A stretch of DNA of 64,000 nucleotides, from NCBI GenBank assembly GCA_007693765.1, contig RECZ01000109.1, positions 16,090 through 80,089 on the forward strand, in the 5' to 3' direction. How positions within the stretch are numbered: position 1 is the stretch's first letter; every line of letters begins with the position of its first letter. A program made the translations under genes and the position numbers. This DNA comes from Phycisphaerales bacterium (GTDB lineage Bacteria > Planctomycetota > Phycisphaerae > Phycisphaerales > UBA1924). Of the stretch, positions 19,291 through 28,130 are shown one piece after another. The notes under the pieces are model-generated. The model did no database searches, had not been told where the DNA came from, and saw nothing but the letters and a program-made list of their open reading frames with translations.

Positions 19291-19848
19291 TCACGCGTCC
19301 GTGCGGTCGATCACCGGGTAGTTCTCGCGCTCGCCGCGTCCGCGGAGGGGGTAGTCCTTGCGCAGCGGGTGGCCGGGGTAGTCCTTCCACAGCAGGATGC
19401 GGCGCAGGTCCGGGTGGTTGCGGAAGCGGATGCCGAACATGTCGAAGACTTCGCGCTCGGGCCACTCGGCGCCGGGCCAGAGGTCGCACACGCTGTCGAG
19501 ATACAGCGCCGGGTCTTCCTCGATGCCGCCCGTTGGCAGCGAGGGATCGAGAAACACCTTGACGAAGAACCGATCGGTGCGGCTGTACGAGCACAGGTTG
19601 TAGATCACCGCGAAGCGGCCGATGGTGTGCGCCGGGTAGTCGAGGTAGTCGACGCCGATCACGTCCGACAGGAAGTTGTACGCGCACCGCGCATCGTCGC
19701 GAAGGAAGGCGAGCACCTCGTGCAGGCTATCGGGCGCGACGATCAGCGTCGGCTGGCCGCGGTACTCGGTGGCGCGGAACGTCTTGCCCGGAAAGGCTTC
19801 CTTGACGATCGCGAACGTCGGGTGATCGAGGGTCGGCGCGTTGGACAT
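19291..19848 (-). CDS. nuoC: NADH-quinone oxidoreductase subunit C
   Basis: A 185-residue peripheral subunit of respiratory complex I (30-kDa type). The family core is visible: [30 protein letters not shown], and the signature [25 protein letters not shown] followed by the [13 protein letters not shown] end. Size is normal for a stand-alone NuoC, not the NuoCD fusion. Neighbours nuoB and nuoD are absent here; the gene is instead preceded on the same strand, 10 bp away, by an unrelated unknown gene, so it is probably expressed from that promoter. Complex I genes must be scattered in this genome. Confidence 0.93.
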   Translation of the reverse strand: MSNAPTLDHPTFAIVKEAFPGKTFRATEYRGQPTLIVAPDSLHEVLAFLRDDARCAYNFLSDVIGVDYLDYPAHTIGRFAVIYNLCSYSRTDRFFVKVFLDPSLPTGGIEEDPALYLDSVCDLWPGAEWPEREVFDMFGIRFRNHPDLRRILLWKDYPGHPLRKDYPLRGRGERENYPVIDRTDA

Positions 19849-19858
19849 GGGGTGGAGT

Positions 19859-20497
19859 CTAGCCTTGCGCCGCGATCGCCGCGACGCGGCCGCGCAGGGT
19901 CTCCGATGCGCCGGGCGTCACCGCGAGGAAGGCCTTCTCGTTGATCGGGGCGCCCCCCAGCGCTTCGAGCAGCAGCATGGCGAGGTCCTCGTCGGCGCCG
20001 TCGATCACCACGCCGTCGCTCACGCCCGCCAGCGCGTGCGCCATGCGCGTGAAGTGATCCTGAGCGTCGGCACGCATCGACTGCGCCAGCATGGCGACGG
20101 GGTCGAGCAGCAGGGCGAAGGGGCCGCCCTCCTGCTCGCGGAGCAGTCGCAGGCACGAGGGAACATCGCCCAGGGCGTGCGCATGGTGCGGGCGGAGCAG
20201 CAACCGCCCGCCCCGCGCCTCCAAGCCGGGGCGGGCCGCGACGCAGAACGCGTCCAGAGCGTTGCGCCCGGAGCCCATCCACGTACGGGGGTCGTCGTCG
20301 AAGAGTCCCTCACCCATGCCCCCGGTCCACGCCCAGAAGAGGTCCCCGGCGGGCAGTTCCGGCATGTCCGAGGTCGAAGAGGCGCCCGGCGCCACCGGGC
20401 GGACCGCCCAATGCGACGCGACCACCTCGCCGGCGTCGGAACGGATCACCCCGCCATGCGGCGAGGCGGCGGGGTAGATCGTCACCACGCGGCGCAT
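19859..20497 (-). CDS. unknown protein, possibly a reduced TIM-barrel sugar isomerase relative
   Basis: A 212-residue cytoplasmic protein I do not recognise with certainty. The middle segment [28 protein letters not shown]...[11 protein letters not shown] recalls the xylose-isomerase-like/AP-endonuclease-2 fold, where a conserved His precedes G-D and a later D-P-N/V-M-L follows; the barrel would be shortened. No signal peptide. A GGAGGAG site 8 nt before the ATG gives a clear start. It lies 10 bp upstream of nuoC and probably shares its transcript, but a role in respiration is not implied by sequence. Confidence 0.6.
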   Translation of the reverse strand: MRRVVTIYPAASPHGGVIRSDAGEVVASHWAVRPVAPGASSTSDMPELPAGDLFWAWTGGMGEGLFDDDPRTWMGSGRNALDAFCVAARPGLEARGGRLLLRPHHAHALGDVPSCLRLLREQEGGPFALLLDPVAMLAQSMRADAQDHFTRMAHALAGVSDGVVIDGADEDLAMLLLEALGGAPINEKAFLAVTPGASETLRGRVAAIAAQG

Positions 20498-20713
20498 CAG
20501 GAGGCTCCTCCGACGCCATCCTTGCGCACCCGGCGCAACCGATGGTGGTTGCCGATCGCGGAGCGCACGACATGTCGGGGGTGAAGAATTTGCATGTAAA
20601 TCATTGCGTCCGCTTCAGTTATGCGCTCACGGCGCCGAGGGGCAAGGTCCGATCATTCCTTGGACAGGATACGAGAGAGACAACAATTGCACCTCCAGCA
20701 CGGGAGACGCCAC

Positions 20714-20980
20714 ATGGTCGCCATGCTTCTTCGCCGCCCGGTTTCCATCGCCAGCACCGACACCCCCGACATCTCGCCCCGCCGCCGGCGTCTGGTGGAG
20801 CAGATCACGCTCGTGAACCGCACCGCCGACACGCGCTGGCTGGGCTCCTTCGACGACGACGCGTTGGAGTCGTACCTCGACCACCTCCACGCCAGCAGCG
20901 AACCCCGCGGGCGCGCCGCCGTGTGGGTCCGCCGCGGCGAGACCCCGGCGATCGTCGGCAGCGTGCGCGAGGACGCCTGA
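20714..20980 (+). CDS. small conserved-looking protein, 88 residues
   Basis: An 88-residue protein without a known domain. Features: basic RPVSIASTDTPDISPRRRRLVEQI, then LVNRTADTRWLGSFDDDALESYLDHLHASSEPRG and a short beta-like end (AAVWVRRGETPAIVGSV). No signal or membrane segment. Supports for being real: a GGGAGA ribosome site 6 nt before ATG 20714, normal third-position GC bias only from this start on, and a strong terminator 61 nt after the stop. An upstream in-frame start at 20621 would add a non-biased Arg-rich stretch. The TRWLGSFDDDALESYL segment reads like a helical adaptor; function unknown. Confidence 0.65.
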   Translation: MVAMLLRRPVSIASTDTPDISPRRRRLVEQITLVNRTADTRWLGSFDDDALESYLDHLHASSEPRGRAAVWVRRGETPAIVGSVREDA

Positions 20981-21041
20981 CAACTACCTATCATTGCCGC
21001 CGGCCCGGATCCGGCGCGGCACAGCCCGGCCAGCTCTTCGC

Positions 21042-21079
21042 AAGGCCGCCCACCGGTGGGATGGGCGGCCTTGTATTTT
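21042..21079 (+). terminator. intrinsic terminator
   Basis: Perfect 11-bp stem AAGGCCGCCCA / TGGGCGGCCTT (21042-21052, 21062-21072), 9-nt loop, tail GTATTTT. It ends the 88-residue gene and separates it from rpsB. Confidence 0.85.
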
Positions 21080-21100
21080 CCAGGGGCGATCGGATACACT
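21071..21100 (+). promoter_or_regulatory. candidate rpsB promoter
   Basis: TTGTAT (21071-21076), 18-nt spacer, TACACT (21095-21100), overlapping the tail of the preceding terminator. It would give rpsB a leader of about 220 nt in which I recognise no known ribosomal-protein site. Confidence 0.35.
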
Positions 21101-21326
21101 CCGTCTTCGGCCGTGATCGGCGGCCGGCCGCCCGCGGCGCGCGTTGCGTCCGCGGCCAGGTGGGTACTCAAGCGATCCCCGGCCTCGCCAGCCGAACCGG
21201 GGAACTCCTCAAGCGAGCCTCTCGCGGGAGCGCGATGCGGCGTCTGTACCTCGCGAGCAATCGCGGGGCAGGGCGCAGCGCCGATCCGTTCTTCTGCCGG
21301 CATCGCTGCAGCAACAGGCACGACCG

Positions 21327-22190
21327 ATGTCCACGACCCTCGTCCAAGACCTCATCGAATCCGGCATCCACTTCGGCCAGCGCTCGAGCAGCTGGAACCC
21401 GAAGATGGAGCGCTTCCTCTACGGCAAGCGCAACGGCATCCACATCATCGACATCCGCGAGACCGTCAAGGGTCTGCTGCTGGCCAAGAAGTTCATCGCC
21501 AAGACCGTCGGCGACGGGCGCGATGTGTGCTTCGTCGGCACCAAGCGCCAGGCGCGCGACGTGCTCGAGCAGCGCGTCCGCGACGTGGGTATGCACTTCG
21601 TCACCGAGCGCTGGCTCGGCGGCACGCTCACCAACTTCCGCACCATCCGCGCCCGCCTCAAGCGCCTCGAAGAGCTCGAAGCCATCGAACAGCAGGACAA
21701 CTTCGCGTCCTACTCCAAGAAGATGGAGAGCCAGCTCCGGCGCGAGATGACCAAGATCAAGCGCAACCTCGACGGCATCCGCCACATGTCGAAGCTGCCC
21801 GGCGCCGTGGTCGTGATCGACGTCAAGCGCGAGCTCAACGCCTTGCGCGAGGCCCGCAAGCTGGGCATCCCCACGGTGTGCCTGATCGACACCGACGGCG
21901 ACCCCGACCTCGCCGACATCCCCATCCCCGGCAACGACGACAGCATGCGCTCGATCGACGTGATCGTGCGTGAGCTCTGCGCCGCCGTCAGCGAGGGCAA
22001 GCAGGCACGTCAGAGCCGCGACGAGGGCGCCGACAGCGCCGCCCCCGGCGACAGCGCCGACGCCCGCCAGCGCCGCAGCCGCCGCAGCCAGTTCCGCGCC
22101 GACGACGCCTCCCCCTCGATGGATCCGGCCGCCGGCGACACCGAGGCCGGCGGCGAGCGCGTGACCGTGCCGCCAGACGAGTCCCGCTGA
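21327..22190 (+). CDS. rpsB: 30S ribosomal protein S2
   Basis: A 287-residue small-subunit protein. Family stretches are plain: LIESGIHFGQRSSSWNPKM, RNGIHIIDIRETV, VGTKRQARDV, ERWLGGTLTNFRTI, LPGAVVVIDVKRE and GIPTVCLIDTDGDPD. After about residue 225 a polar extension of some 60 residues rich in Arg, Asp and Ala follows that ordinary S2 (240-260 residues) lacks. The start is the ATG at 21327 directly before STTLVQDL; the upstream frame (61 residues) is not S2-like. It is followed 185 bp later by tsf in the usual rpsB-tsf order, though the gap is unusually long. Confidence 0.97.
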   Translation: MSTTLVQDLIESGIHFGQRSSSWNPKMERFLYGKRNGIHIIDIRETVKGLLLAKKFIAKTVGDGRDVCFVGTKRQARDVLEQRVRDVGMHFVTERWLGGTLTNFRTIRARLKRLEELEAIEQQDNFASYSKKMESQLRREMTKIKRNLDGIRHMSKLPGAVVVIDVKRELNALREARKLGIPTVCLIDTDGDPDLADIPIPGNDDSMRSIDVIVRELCAAVSEGKQARQSRDEGADSAAPGDSADARQRRSRRSQFRADDASPSMDPAAGDTEAGGERVTVPPDESR

Positions 22191-22375
22191 TCCCCACACC
22201 CTCGCCCGCGGCCGCAACGCCCGGGCGACGCGACCCACAGTTCCTATGTCCCAACACGCGGGACGCGACGGCGGGCCCTCGCCCGCCGCGTCGTTCCACC
22301 GCACAAGACCACACGATCCCCCGCCGCACAGCACGCCCCCCGGGGCGACGCGGCCAACACCGGAGTACGAGCGCG

Positions 22376-23191
22376 ATGGTTGAGATCAGCGCCAAAGACG
22401 TCATGGCCCTCCGCAACGAGACGGGCCTGCCCATGATGGACTGCAAGTCCGCCCTCATCGAGAACGGCGGCGACGTCGAAGTGGCCAAGGAGTGGCTGCG
22501 CAAGAAGCTCAAGGGCAAGATGGACACCCGGACCGACCGCGCCGCGGGCGAGGGACGGGTCGAGGTCGCCGTCTCCGATGACGGCTCCAGCGGCGCCATC
22601 ATCGAACTCCGCGCGGAAACCGATTTCACCGCCCGCAACGAGAGCTTCGTCAACGCCGCCAAGACCGTCGCCGTCGCCGCCCTCGCCGGGGCTGCAGGCG
22701 AGGTCGTCAGCAACGACGAGATCGCCAAGCATGTCGATGCGCTCCGCATCAGCACCAGCGAGAACATCTCCTTCGCCCGCGGGCGCAAGATCGCCGGCGC
22801 CGCGGGCGACACGTTCGGCACGTACGTCCACCACGACGGCAAGCTCGGCGTGCTGCTGCACTGCGCCGGCGCCGTGAGCGACGACGTGCTCCGCGACGTG
22901 TGCATGCACGTCGCCGCCAACCCGGTGCGCCCCCAGGGCGTGACGCCGGACGACATCCCCGCGGACGTCATCGAGAAGGAGCGCAACTTCGCGATCGAGC
23001 AGGCGATGGAGAGCGGCAAGAACCGCGAGATCGCCGAGAAGATCGTCGAGGGCAAGATGCGCAAGTTCTACGAGGACGTCGCCCTGCTCGAGCAGCCCTT
23101 CGTCAAGGAGCCGGACAAGAAGATCAAGGACCTCCTCCCCAAGGGCTCGACGATCAAGGCCTTCCTCCGCTGGCAGGTCGGCGGGGCCTGA
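22376..23191 (+). CDS. tsf: elongation factor Ts
   Basis: A 271-residue guanine-nucleotide exchange factor for EF-Tu. The N-terminal UBA-like domain carries VMALRNETGLPMMDCKSAL; the conserved TDFTARNESF core loop is near residue 83, and the C-terminal half has the coiled region EKERNFAIEQAMESGKNREIAEKIVEGKM. Length is normal. ATG at 22376 gives the standard N-terminus; a GGAG lies 11-14 nt upstream. A strong terminator at 23253-23279 closes the rpsB-tsf unit. Confidence 0.97.
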   Translation: MVEISAKDVMALRNETGLPMMDCKSALIENGGDVEVAKEWLRKKLKGKMDTRTDRAAGEGRVEVAVSDDGSSGAIIELRAETDFTARNESFVNAAKTVAVAALAGAAGEVVSNDEIAKHVDALRISTSENISFARGRKIAGAAGDTFGTYVHHDGKLGVLLHCAGAVSDDVLRDVCMHVAANPVRPQGVTPDDIPADVIEKERNFAIEQAMESGKNREIAEKIVEGKMRKFYEDVALLEQPFVKEPDKKIKDLLPKGSTIKAFLRWQVGGA

Positions 23192-23252
23192 CCCCCCCCC
23201 GGAATTCCGGAATCCGGTTCACCGGCGCCCCGCCTTCGCCTTAATCCCCACC

Positions 23253-23279
23253 AGCCACGCCCTCGGGCGTGGCTTTTTT
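23253..23279 (+). terminator. intrinsic terminator after tsf
   Basis: Ten-bp stem AGCCACGCCC / GGGCGTGGCT (23253-23262, 23265-23274) with a TC loop (likely opening to CTCG) and T-tract to 23279. Confidence 0.93.
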
Positions 23280-23442
23280 ATGCCCCGGCGGGTGACCAAC
23301 GGGCGGCGGAGAGATGTGCGGGCCCCGGAAAGAAAAACACGGCGTCCACCGGCAAAACCCCGCCCGAGTCCCACGAGGCCTGGTCTTTGCCGATGGACGC
23401 CGCAAAATGAAGCATCAACCGGGCGTTTTTCACACTCGATCG

Positions 23443-23471
23443 TTGAACTCCACACCTTGATATGCGACAAT
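23443..23471 (+). promoter_or_regulatory. promoter of the ECF sigma-kinase pair
   Basis: TTGAAC (23443-23448), 17-nt spacer, GACAAT (23466-23471); the best sigma70-like pair in the window. It overlaps an in-frame ATG at 23462, which therefore cannot be the start of a transcript from this promoter. Confidence 0.5.
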
Positions 23472-23542
23472 CCGGGGCGGACCATCCGGAGTTACCCTCA
23501 GGTTTTTTGAGATTTTTCCCCGATAGCCCGAGGTGGCCGCGG

Positions 23543-24133
23543 TTGCGGGACAACGCCACGAAAGATTCAGAGTCAATTCGCCCCCCTATCGCGGGCTCGT
23601 CGCCGGTCGGCCCCGACGTCGAGGGCTCCCCGGCGCGTCTGGAGGACGTCTACATCGAGCTCCGTCGCCGCGCGACGCAGCTCCTCGCACGCGAACGCGG
23701 CCCGCGCTCCTTCGGCGCGACCGACCTCGTCCACGAGGCCTACCTCAGCATCGCCTCGCCCGGCGACGACCGCTGGTGCGACAACGTCCATTATCTCAAC
23801 GCGGCCGTCTCAGCCATGCGCCGGGCGCTGGTCGACAAGGCCCGCGCCCGCGGGCGTATCAAACGCGGCGGCGGTAAACGACCGATCGCCATCGAGGCCG
23901 CGCTCGGCAGCGTCTGGACCGAAGACCGGCTCGACGAGGTGCTCGTGGTCGACGAGGCCTTGCGGCGGCTCGAACACATCGACCCCCGCGCCGCACGCGT
24001 CGTCGAGTCGCGCTTCTTCGGCGGCATGAACATCCAGCAGACGGCGGAGAGCCTCGGCGTCTCCGTCTCCGTCGTGAACGAGGACTGGCGCTTCGCCCGG
24101 GCGTGGCTGCGTCGTGAGTTCGCCGAGTCATGA
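23543..24133 (+). CDS. ECF-type RNA polymerase sigma factor
   Basis: About 196 residues from a TTG start at 23543 (up to 223 from ATG 23462). Region 2 (LEDVYIELRRRATQLLARERGPRSFGATDLVHEAYLSI) and region 4 (ALRRLEHIDPRAARVVESRFFGGMNIQQTAESLGVSVSVVNEDWRFARAWLRRE) match the planctomycete/acidobacterial ECF-like group (Pfam Sigma70_ECF). TTG is preferred because the promoter at 23443-23471 overlaps the ATG and a GAGG lies about 9 nt before TTG; this is inference. There is no anti-sigma gene; instead the stop overlaps the next start (ATGA), coupling it to a membrane Ser/Thr kinase that may regulate it. Confidence 0.88.
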   Translation: MRDNATKDSESIRPPIAGSSPVGPDVEGSPARLEDVYIELRRRATQLLARERGPRSFGATDLVHEAYLSIASPGDDRWCDNVHYLNAAVSAMRRALVDKARARGRIKRGGGKRPIAIEAALGSVWTEDRLDEVLVVDEALRRLEHIDPRAARVVESRFFGGMNIQQTAESLGVSVSVVNEDWRFARAWLRREFAES

Positions 24134-26493
24134 GTCACGACGAGGCACATCGTTGGTCCCGCCTGCGTGAGATCTTCCGCGGCATCGACGGGCTCGATCC
24201 TCACGACGCCGCCGCCCGCGCCCACAGCCTCGCGGGCGGCGACGCCGACCTGGCGCGCGAAGCGCTCGAGATGCTCGAAGCCGATCGCGCTCGGACGGCC
24301 TTCCTCAGCGATGAAGACCTCGACTGGCTCGACACCGATCCTGAGCCGGATGGTGATCGCGAAGACGAGCTCATCGGCGCCACCATCGGCGGCTTCACAC
24401 TGCTGCGGCGAATCAGTTCTGGCGGGATGGGTGTGGTCTACGAGGCGCAGCAGGAACGGCCCTCGCGCCGCGTGGCGCTCAAGCTGCTGCGGCGCGACGC
24501 CCAGACGCGCGACTCCGTGCGCCGTTTCGCCTTCGAGACCGAAGTTCTGGCGCGGCTGCGCCACCCCGGGATCGCGCAGATCTACGCCGCGGGCATCGAC
24601 CGCTCCACCGACACGGCTCGCCCCTACTTCGCGATGGAGCTCGTCGAGGGCGAGACGCTGCTCGAATCTGCGCGCCGACGCGGCCTCGGCGTTCGCGAGC
24701 GGCTGGAGCTCTTCGTGCAGGTGTGCGACGCGGTGCACGAGGCGCACGTGAAAGAAGTCATCCACCGCGACCTCAAACCGGCGAACATCTGCGTCGTCGA
24801 GCCTGGGCCGGGCGAGGCGGGCGTCGGGCGGGTGAAGGTGCTCGACTTCGGCGTGGCCCGCGCCGTCGATCCCTCGCTGCGGATGACCACGATGGGCGTG
24901 GGCTCGAACGCGTTGCTGGGCACGCTCTCGTACATGAGCCCCGAGCACATCACCTCTGGCGGCGCCGATGTGGACGCCCGCTCCGACGTGTACGCGCTGG
25001 GGGTGATCCTGTTCGAGTTGCTCGCCGGCAAGCCGCCGCACGACCTCCGCTCGATGTCATTGCCCCAAGCCGCGCGGACGATCTGCGACCACGAAGCGCC
25101 GCGTCTGCGGAGCGTGGCGCCCTCGCTCCCGGCCGACCTTGGCACGATCGTCGCCACGGCGCTGGCCAACGACCCGATGCGCCGCTACGAGTCGGCCAAA
25201 GCGCTCGCGGCGGATGTCCTCCGCCACCTTGCGCACCGCCCGATCCTGGCGCATCCGCCCAGCGCGTTCCAGCAGGCGTGCATGTTCGCACGCCGGAACT
25301 CGGCGCTGACGGCGCTCGGCGCCCTGGCGCTCGCCACGCTCGTCGTCGCGCTGGTGGTCGTGAGCGTGTCGCGGTCGCAGGCCCTGGAGGCCCGCGCCGA
25401 GGCACATCGCCAGTACGAGTTGGCGCGCGACACGGCCGGCTTCCTCCTCACCGACATCGTCGACGACCTCGAAGCGCTCGGCGGCGCCGCCGAGCTCCGC
25501 CGCAAGCTCCTCGAAGATGTGCACCGGCGCATCTCGACCTTCGTGCATGTGCAAAGCGACGACGTGCTCGTGCAGAAGTACCACGCGCGCGTCCTGCGGG
25601 CGCTGGCCAACCTCGCCCAGCAGCGCGGCGATCTCGACGCGGCCCATGCGTACATCAGCGAGGCCCTGCCCATCTTCGAGCGGCTCGCCGACGGCCAGCC
25701 CCGGGACTCCATGCACCGGATGGAGTTCGCCATCGCCACCGTCCGCCTCGGCGACATCGAGTGGGCTCTGGGCCGGAGGAATCAGGCGCTGCGCTTCTAT
25801 AAAGACGCGTTCGAGATGGAGTTCGATCTCGCCGCCGCCGACCCCGGGTCGCGACGCTTCGCGGACAACCTCTACTGGAGCCACGCCCGCCTCGCCATCG
25901 CGCACATGCACCTCGAGAACAACGCGTTGAGCGAGTATCACCACTCCGCCGCCGAACGCGCTGCGCGAGATCTTATGGAGCGCTTCCCCTCGTACGCACA
26001 GACGCTCCACGTCAACGCCAACGCCAGCCTCATGAACGCGCAGTGGGCGCGCCGCAAGAGCGAGCTCCGGGTGGAGCACGAACTCACGCTCGCCGCGGTC
26101 GAGTGGTTCCAGAGCCTGCTCGAGCACAACCCGATGCACCGCGTGTACCAGATCGGCCTCGTCACCGCGAAACGACTCTACGCCGATCAGCTCTACACCT
26201 TGGGTGCGCTCGACGATGCCGAGGCGGCGCTCACATCCCTGCACCGATCGATCACCTCGTTGCTCAAAGGGGAACCGGACGACCCCGAACTGCTGCGGCA
26301 GATGCGATGGACGCTCGAGCGCTCCGGCGATCTTCACGCGACCCGCGGTGACACCGCGCTCTCGCTCAGCATGTACGAAGACGCGCTGTCGCACTGCCTT
26401 CGGGTGTGCGACATCGTGTCACACCCCCCCGCAAGGATTCGAGACCGCCTGACCGCGAAGCTCGACTCGGGGCGACGAGCCGCGGGCAACTGA
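24130..26493 (+). CDS. transmembrane serine/threonine protein kinase with TPR-like sensor
   Basis: A 787-residue Hanks-type kinase. The kinase domain spans about 88-375: glycine loop SSGGMG (97-101), catalytic Lys118, HRDLKPAN (212-219), DFG (239-241) and GTLSYMSPEH; all active-site residues are present and it is an RD kinase. One membrane helix follows at about 391-413, placing the remaining 370 residues outside. That part is helical with TPR-like units (for example LANLAQQRGDLDAAHAYISEALPIFERL). The start overlaps the sigma-factor stop. This is the planctomycete ECF sigma-kinase pairing, in which phosphorylation of the sigma factor is a plausible but unproven control. Confidence 0.92.
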   Translation: MSHDEAHRWSRLREIFRGIDGLDPHDAAARAHSLAGGDADLAREALEMLEADRARTAFLSDEDLDWLDTDPEPDGDREDELIGATIGGFTLLRRISSGGMGVVYEAQQERPSRRVALKLLRRDAQTRDSVRRFAFETEVLARLRHPGIAQIYAAGIDRSTDTARPYFAMELVEGETLLESARRRGLGVRERLELFVQVCDAVHEAHVKEVIHRDLKPANICVVEPGPGEAGVGRVKVLDFGVARAVDPSLRMTTMGVGSNALLGTLSYMSPEHITSGGADVDARSDVYALGVILFELLAGKPPHDLRSMSLPQAARTICDHEAPRLRSVAPSLPADLGTIVATALANDPMRRYESAKALAADVLRHLAHRPILAHPPSAFQQACMFARRNSALTALGALALATLVVALVVVSVSRSQALEARAEAHRQYELARDTAGFLLTDIVDDLEALGGAAELRRKLLEDVHRRISTFVHVQSDDVLVQKYHARVLRALANLAQQRGDLDAAHAYISEALPIFERLADGQPRDSMHRMEFAIATVRLGDIEWALGRRNQALRFYKDAFEMEFDLAAADPGSRRFADNLYWSHARLAIAHMHLENNALSEYHHSAAERAARDLMERFPSYAQTLHVNANASLMNAQWARRKSELRVEHELTLAAVEWFQSLLEHNPMHRVYQIGLVTAKRLYADQLYTLGALDDAEAALTSLHRSITSLLKGEPDDPELLRQMRWTLERSGDLHATRGDTALSLSMYEDALSHCLRVCDIVSHPPARIRDRLTAKLDSGRRAAGN

Positions 26494-26531
26494 CGGCGCG
26501 GCCGGGCGCCCATGTCGCCCGCGATCGGAAG

Positions 26532-26618
26532 CGGAGAGGGGGGGATTCGAACCCCCGATACGGTTACCCGTATACAGCATTTCCAGTGCTGCTCCTTCAG
26601 CCACTCGGACACCTCTCC
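26532..26618 (-). tRNA. tRNA-Ser(GGA)
   Basis: Minus-strand gene with 7-bp acceptor stem GGAGAGG/CCTCTCC, D-arm region, anticodon stem AGCA/TGCT with loop CTGGAAA (anticodon GGA, reading UCC/UCU), a long variable arm (ATACGG-GTTA-CCGTAT stem) typical of class II tRNAs, and T-arm GGGGG-TTCGAAT-CCCCC. Discriminator base G. CCA is not encoded. It lies antisense between the kinase and truB. Confidence 0.96.
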
Positions 26619-26745
26619 AAGCCCGCGCCTCGGGCGTGCGGGGAGGGGAGTGTATCGGCTGCATCGGGCCGCGTCAGCAGGGCGACGCCCTCCCGCGCGT
26701 CGCAACACCACGCCCGCGAAGCCGCCCGCGTACCCTGCCCACACC

Positions 26746-27483
26746 ATGGGCCGCTCCCCCCGTAATTCACGCCCCGACCTCAACGGTGTGCTCGTCGTCG
26801 ACAAGCCCCTCGGCGCCTCGTCGATGGACGTCTGCCGCGTCGTGCGCCGGAGGAGCGGCGGCGCCAAGGTCGGGCACGCCGGCACGCTGGACCCCCTCGC
26901 CACGGGCGTGCTCGTCGTCTGCCTCGGCACGGCGACGCGGGCGATCGACTCCCTCATGGCGACCGAGAAGGTCTACGAGGCGCGGGTGGACCTCAGCGCC
27001 TTCTCCACCACCGACGACATGGAGGGCGAGGCCACGCCCGTCGAGATCACGCGCGAACCGAGCCGCGCCGATATCGAGCGGGCGTGCGCCGCGTTCGTCG
27101 GCGAGATCATGCAGGCCCCCCCCTCCTTCTCCGCCGTGCACATCGACGGGCAGCGCGCCTACCGCCTCGCCCGGCGCGGCGAGCTCGGCCCCGACGATCT
27201 GCCCGCGCGTCCCGTCACCATCCACAAGATCGTCGTGCGCGAGTACGCGTGGCCGTTCGCGACCATCGATGTTCGCTGCGGCAAGGGGACATACATCCGC
27301 AGCCTGGCGCGCGACATCGGCCGGACGCTGGGCACGGGCGGTCGGCTCGCGGCCCTGCGTCGCACGCGCGTCGGCGCGCACACGATCGAGCAGGCTATCG
27401 CGATGGACGCCATCCCCGAGCCCCTCGACCCGCATCACCTGCTCCCCGTGCCCGACGACCCGCGCGCAGCCCCACCAAGTTGA
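26746..27483 (+). CDS. truB: tRNA pseudouridine(55) synthase
   Basis: A 245-residue enzyme making pseudouridine 55 in the T-loop of tRNAs. The catalytic motif GHAGTLDPLATGVL places the nucleophile at Asp49; GVLVVDKPLGASS, YEARVDL, PPSFSAVHIDGQRAYRLAR and RCGKGTYIRSLARDIG are all present. The PUA tail is missing or very short. ATG at 26746 is right before the domain; the frame continues upstream only as the antisense of tRNA-Ser. A TACCCT hexamer 9 nt upstream could be its -10. The next gene, on the other strand, begins to end 2 bp later. Confidence 0.95.
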   Translation: MGRSPRNSRPDLNGVLVVDKPLGASSMDVCRVVRRRSGGAKVGHAGTLDPLATGVLVVCLGTATRAIDSLMATEKVYEARVDLSAFSTTDDMEGEATPVEITREPSRADIERACAAFVGEIMQAPPSFSAVHIDGQRAYRLARRGELGPDDLPARPVTIHKIVVREYAWPFATIDVRCGKGTYIRSLARDIGRTLGTGGRLAALRRTRVGAHTIEQAIAMDAIPEPLDPHHLLPVPDDPRAAPPS

Positions 27484-27485
27484 CG

Positions 27486-28130
27486 TCAGAAGCCCGCTTC
27501 GCTCAGCCACGCGCTCGGCAACGCGTCGAGCGCGCTGGCGACGGTCAGCAGCGACTCGAGGCTGGGCATGTGGGCGCCGCGCTCGATGCTCGAGAGCTGG
27601 CTCACGCTCACGCCGGACGACTCGCTCAGGTCCTTGAGCGTCCACCCCCGGGCCGTGCGCGAGAGGCGGATGCGTCGGCCCAGCTCGCTGCGCAGACGAT
27701 CCTGCGGGCGCCCGCCGAGCTGGAAGGACACCGCGGCGCCGCGCAACGCCGCACGAAGCTCTTCGATGGAGAACGGCTTGGCGATGTAGTCGTAGACGTC
27801 CTGCTTGAACGTCTGACGCATGGTCTCGAGCGATGGGTACCCCGTGACCACGATGACGCACAGGCGGGCCCAGCGCCGACGTATCTCCTCCAGCACGGCC
27901 TCGCCCGAGTGCTTGCCCATCTTCATGTCCAGCAGCAGCACGTCGGGCAGGCGGCTCTCGCAGTGCGCGATGCATTCTGCCGGCGTGGCGGCGACACGGA
28001 CATCGTGCCCCTCGCGTTCGAGCAGGCCCTTGATGTGCTGGCGGAAGTCCGCGTCGTCGTCGAGGGCGAGGATCGAGAGCGGCTGCGGTGCGCCGTCGGC
28101 CTCCGTCGGGTGGTCATTCGCGTCGTTCAT
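27486..28130 (-). CDS. response regulator with receiver and XRE-type HTH
   Basis: A 214-residue two-component regulator. Receiver at about 17-130: acidic pocket LALDDDAD (24-26), phosphoacceptor Asp68 in LLLDMKM, switch Thr96 and Lys118 (AKPF). The output, about 148-205, is a Cro/C1-type HTH (LGRRIRLSRTARGWTLKDLSESSGVSVSQLSSIERGAHMPS) instead of the OmpR, NarL or Fis types usual for regulators. Start ATG 28128-28130 overlaps the stop of the histidine kinase gene (ATGA on the minus strand), so the two are coupled and form a cognate pair. Targets are not visible; the HTH suggests binding to a palindromic operator as a dimer. Confidence 0.9.
   Translation of the reverse strand: MNDANDHPTEADGAPQPLSILALDDDADFRQHIKGLLEREGHDVRVAATPAECIAHCESRLPDVLLLDMKMGKHSGEAVLEEIRRRWARLCVIVVTGYPSLETMRQTFKQDVYDYIAKPFSIEELRAALRGAAVSFQLGGRPQDRLRSELGRRIRLSRTARGWTLKDLSESSGVSVSQLSSIERGAHMPSLESLLTVASALDALPSAWLSEAGF

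Noticed and set aside
21080..21326. Ribosomal-protein leader or riboswitch before rpsB
   Set aside because: The 220-nt leader has no fold or motif I can match to a known S2 leader or riboswitch, so no RNA feature was called.
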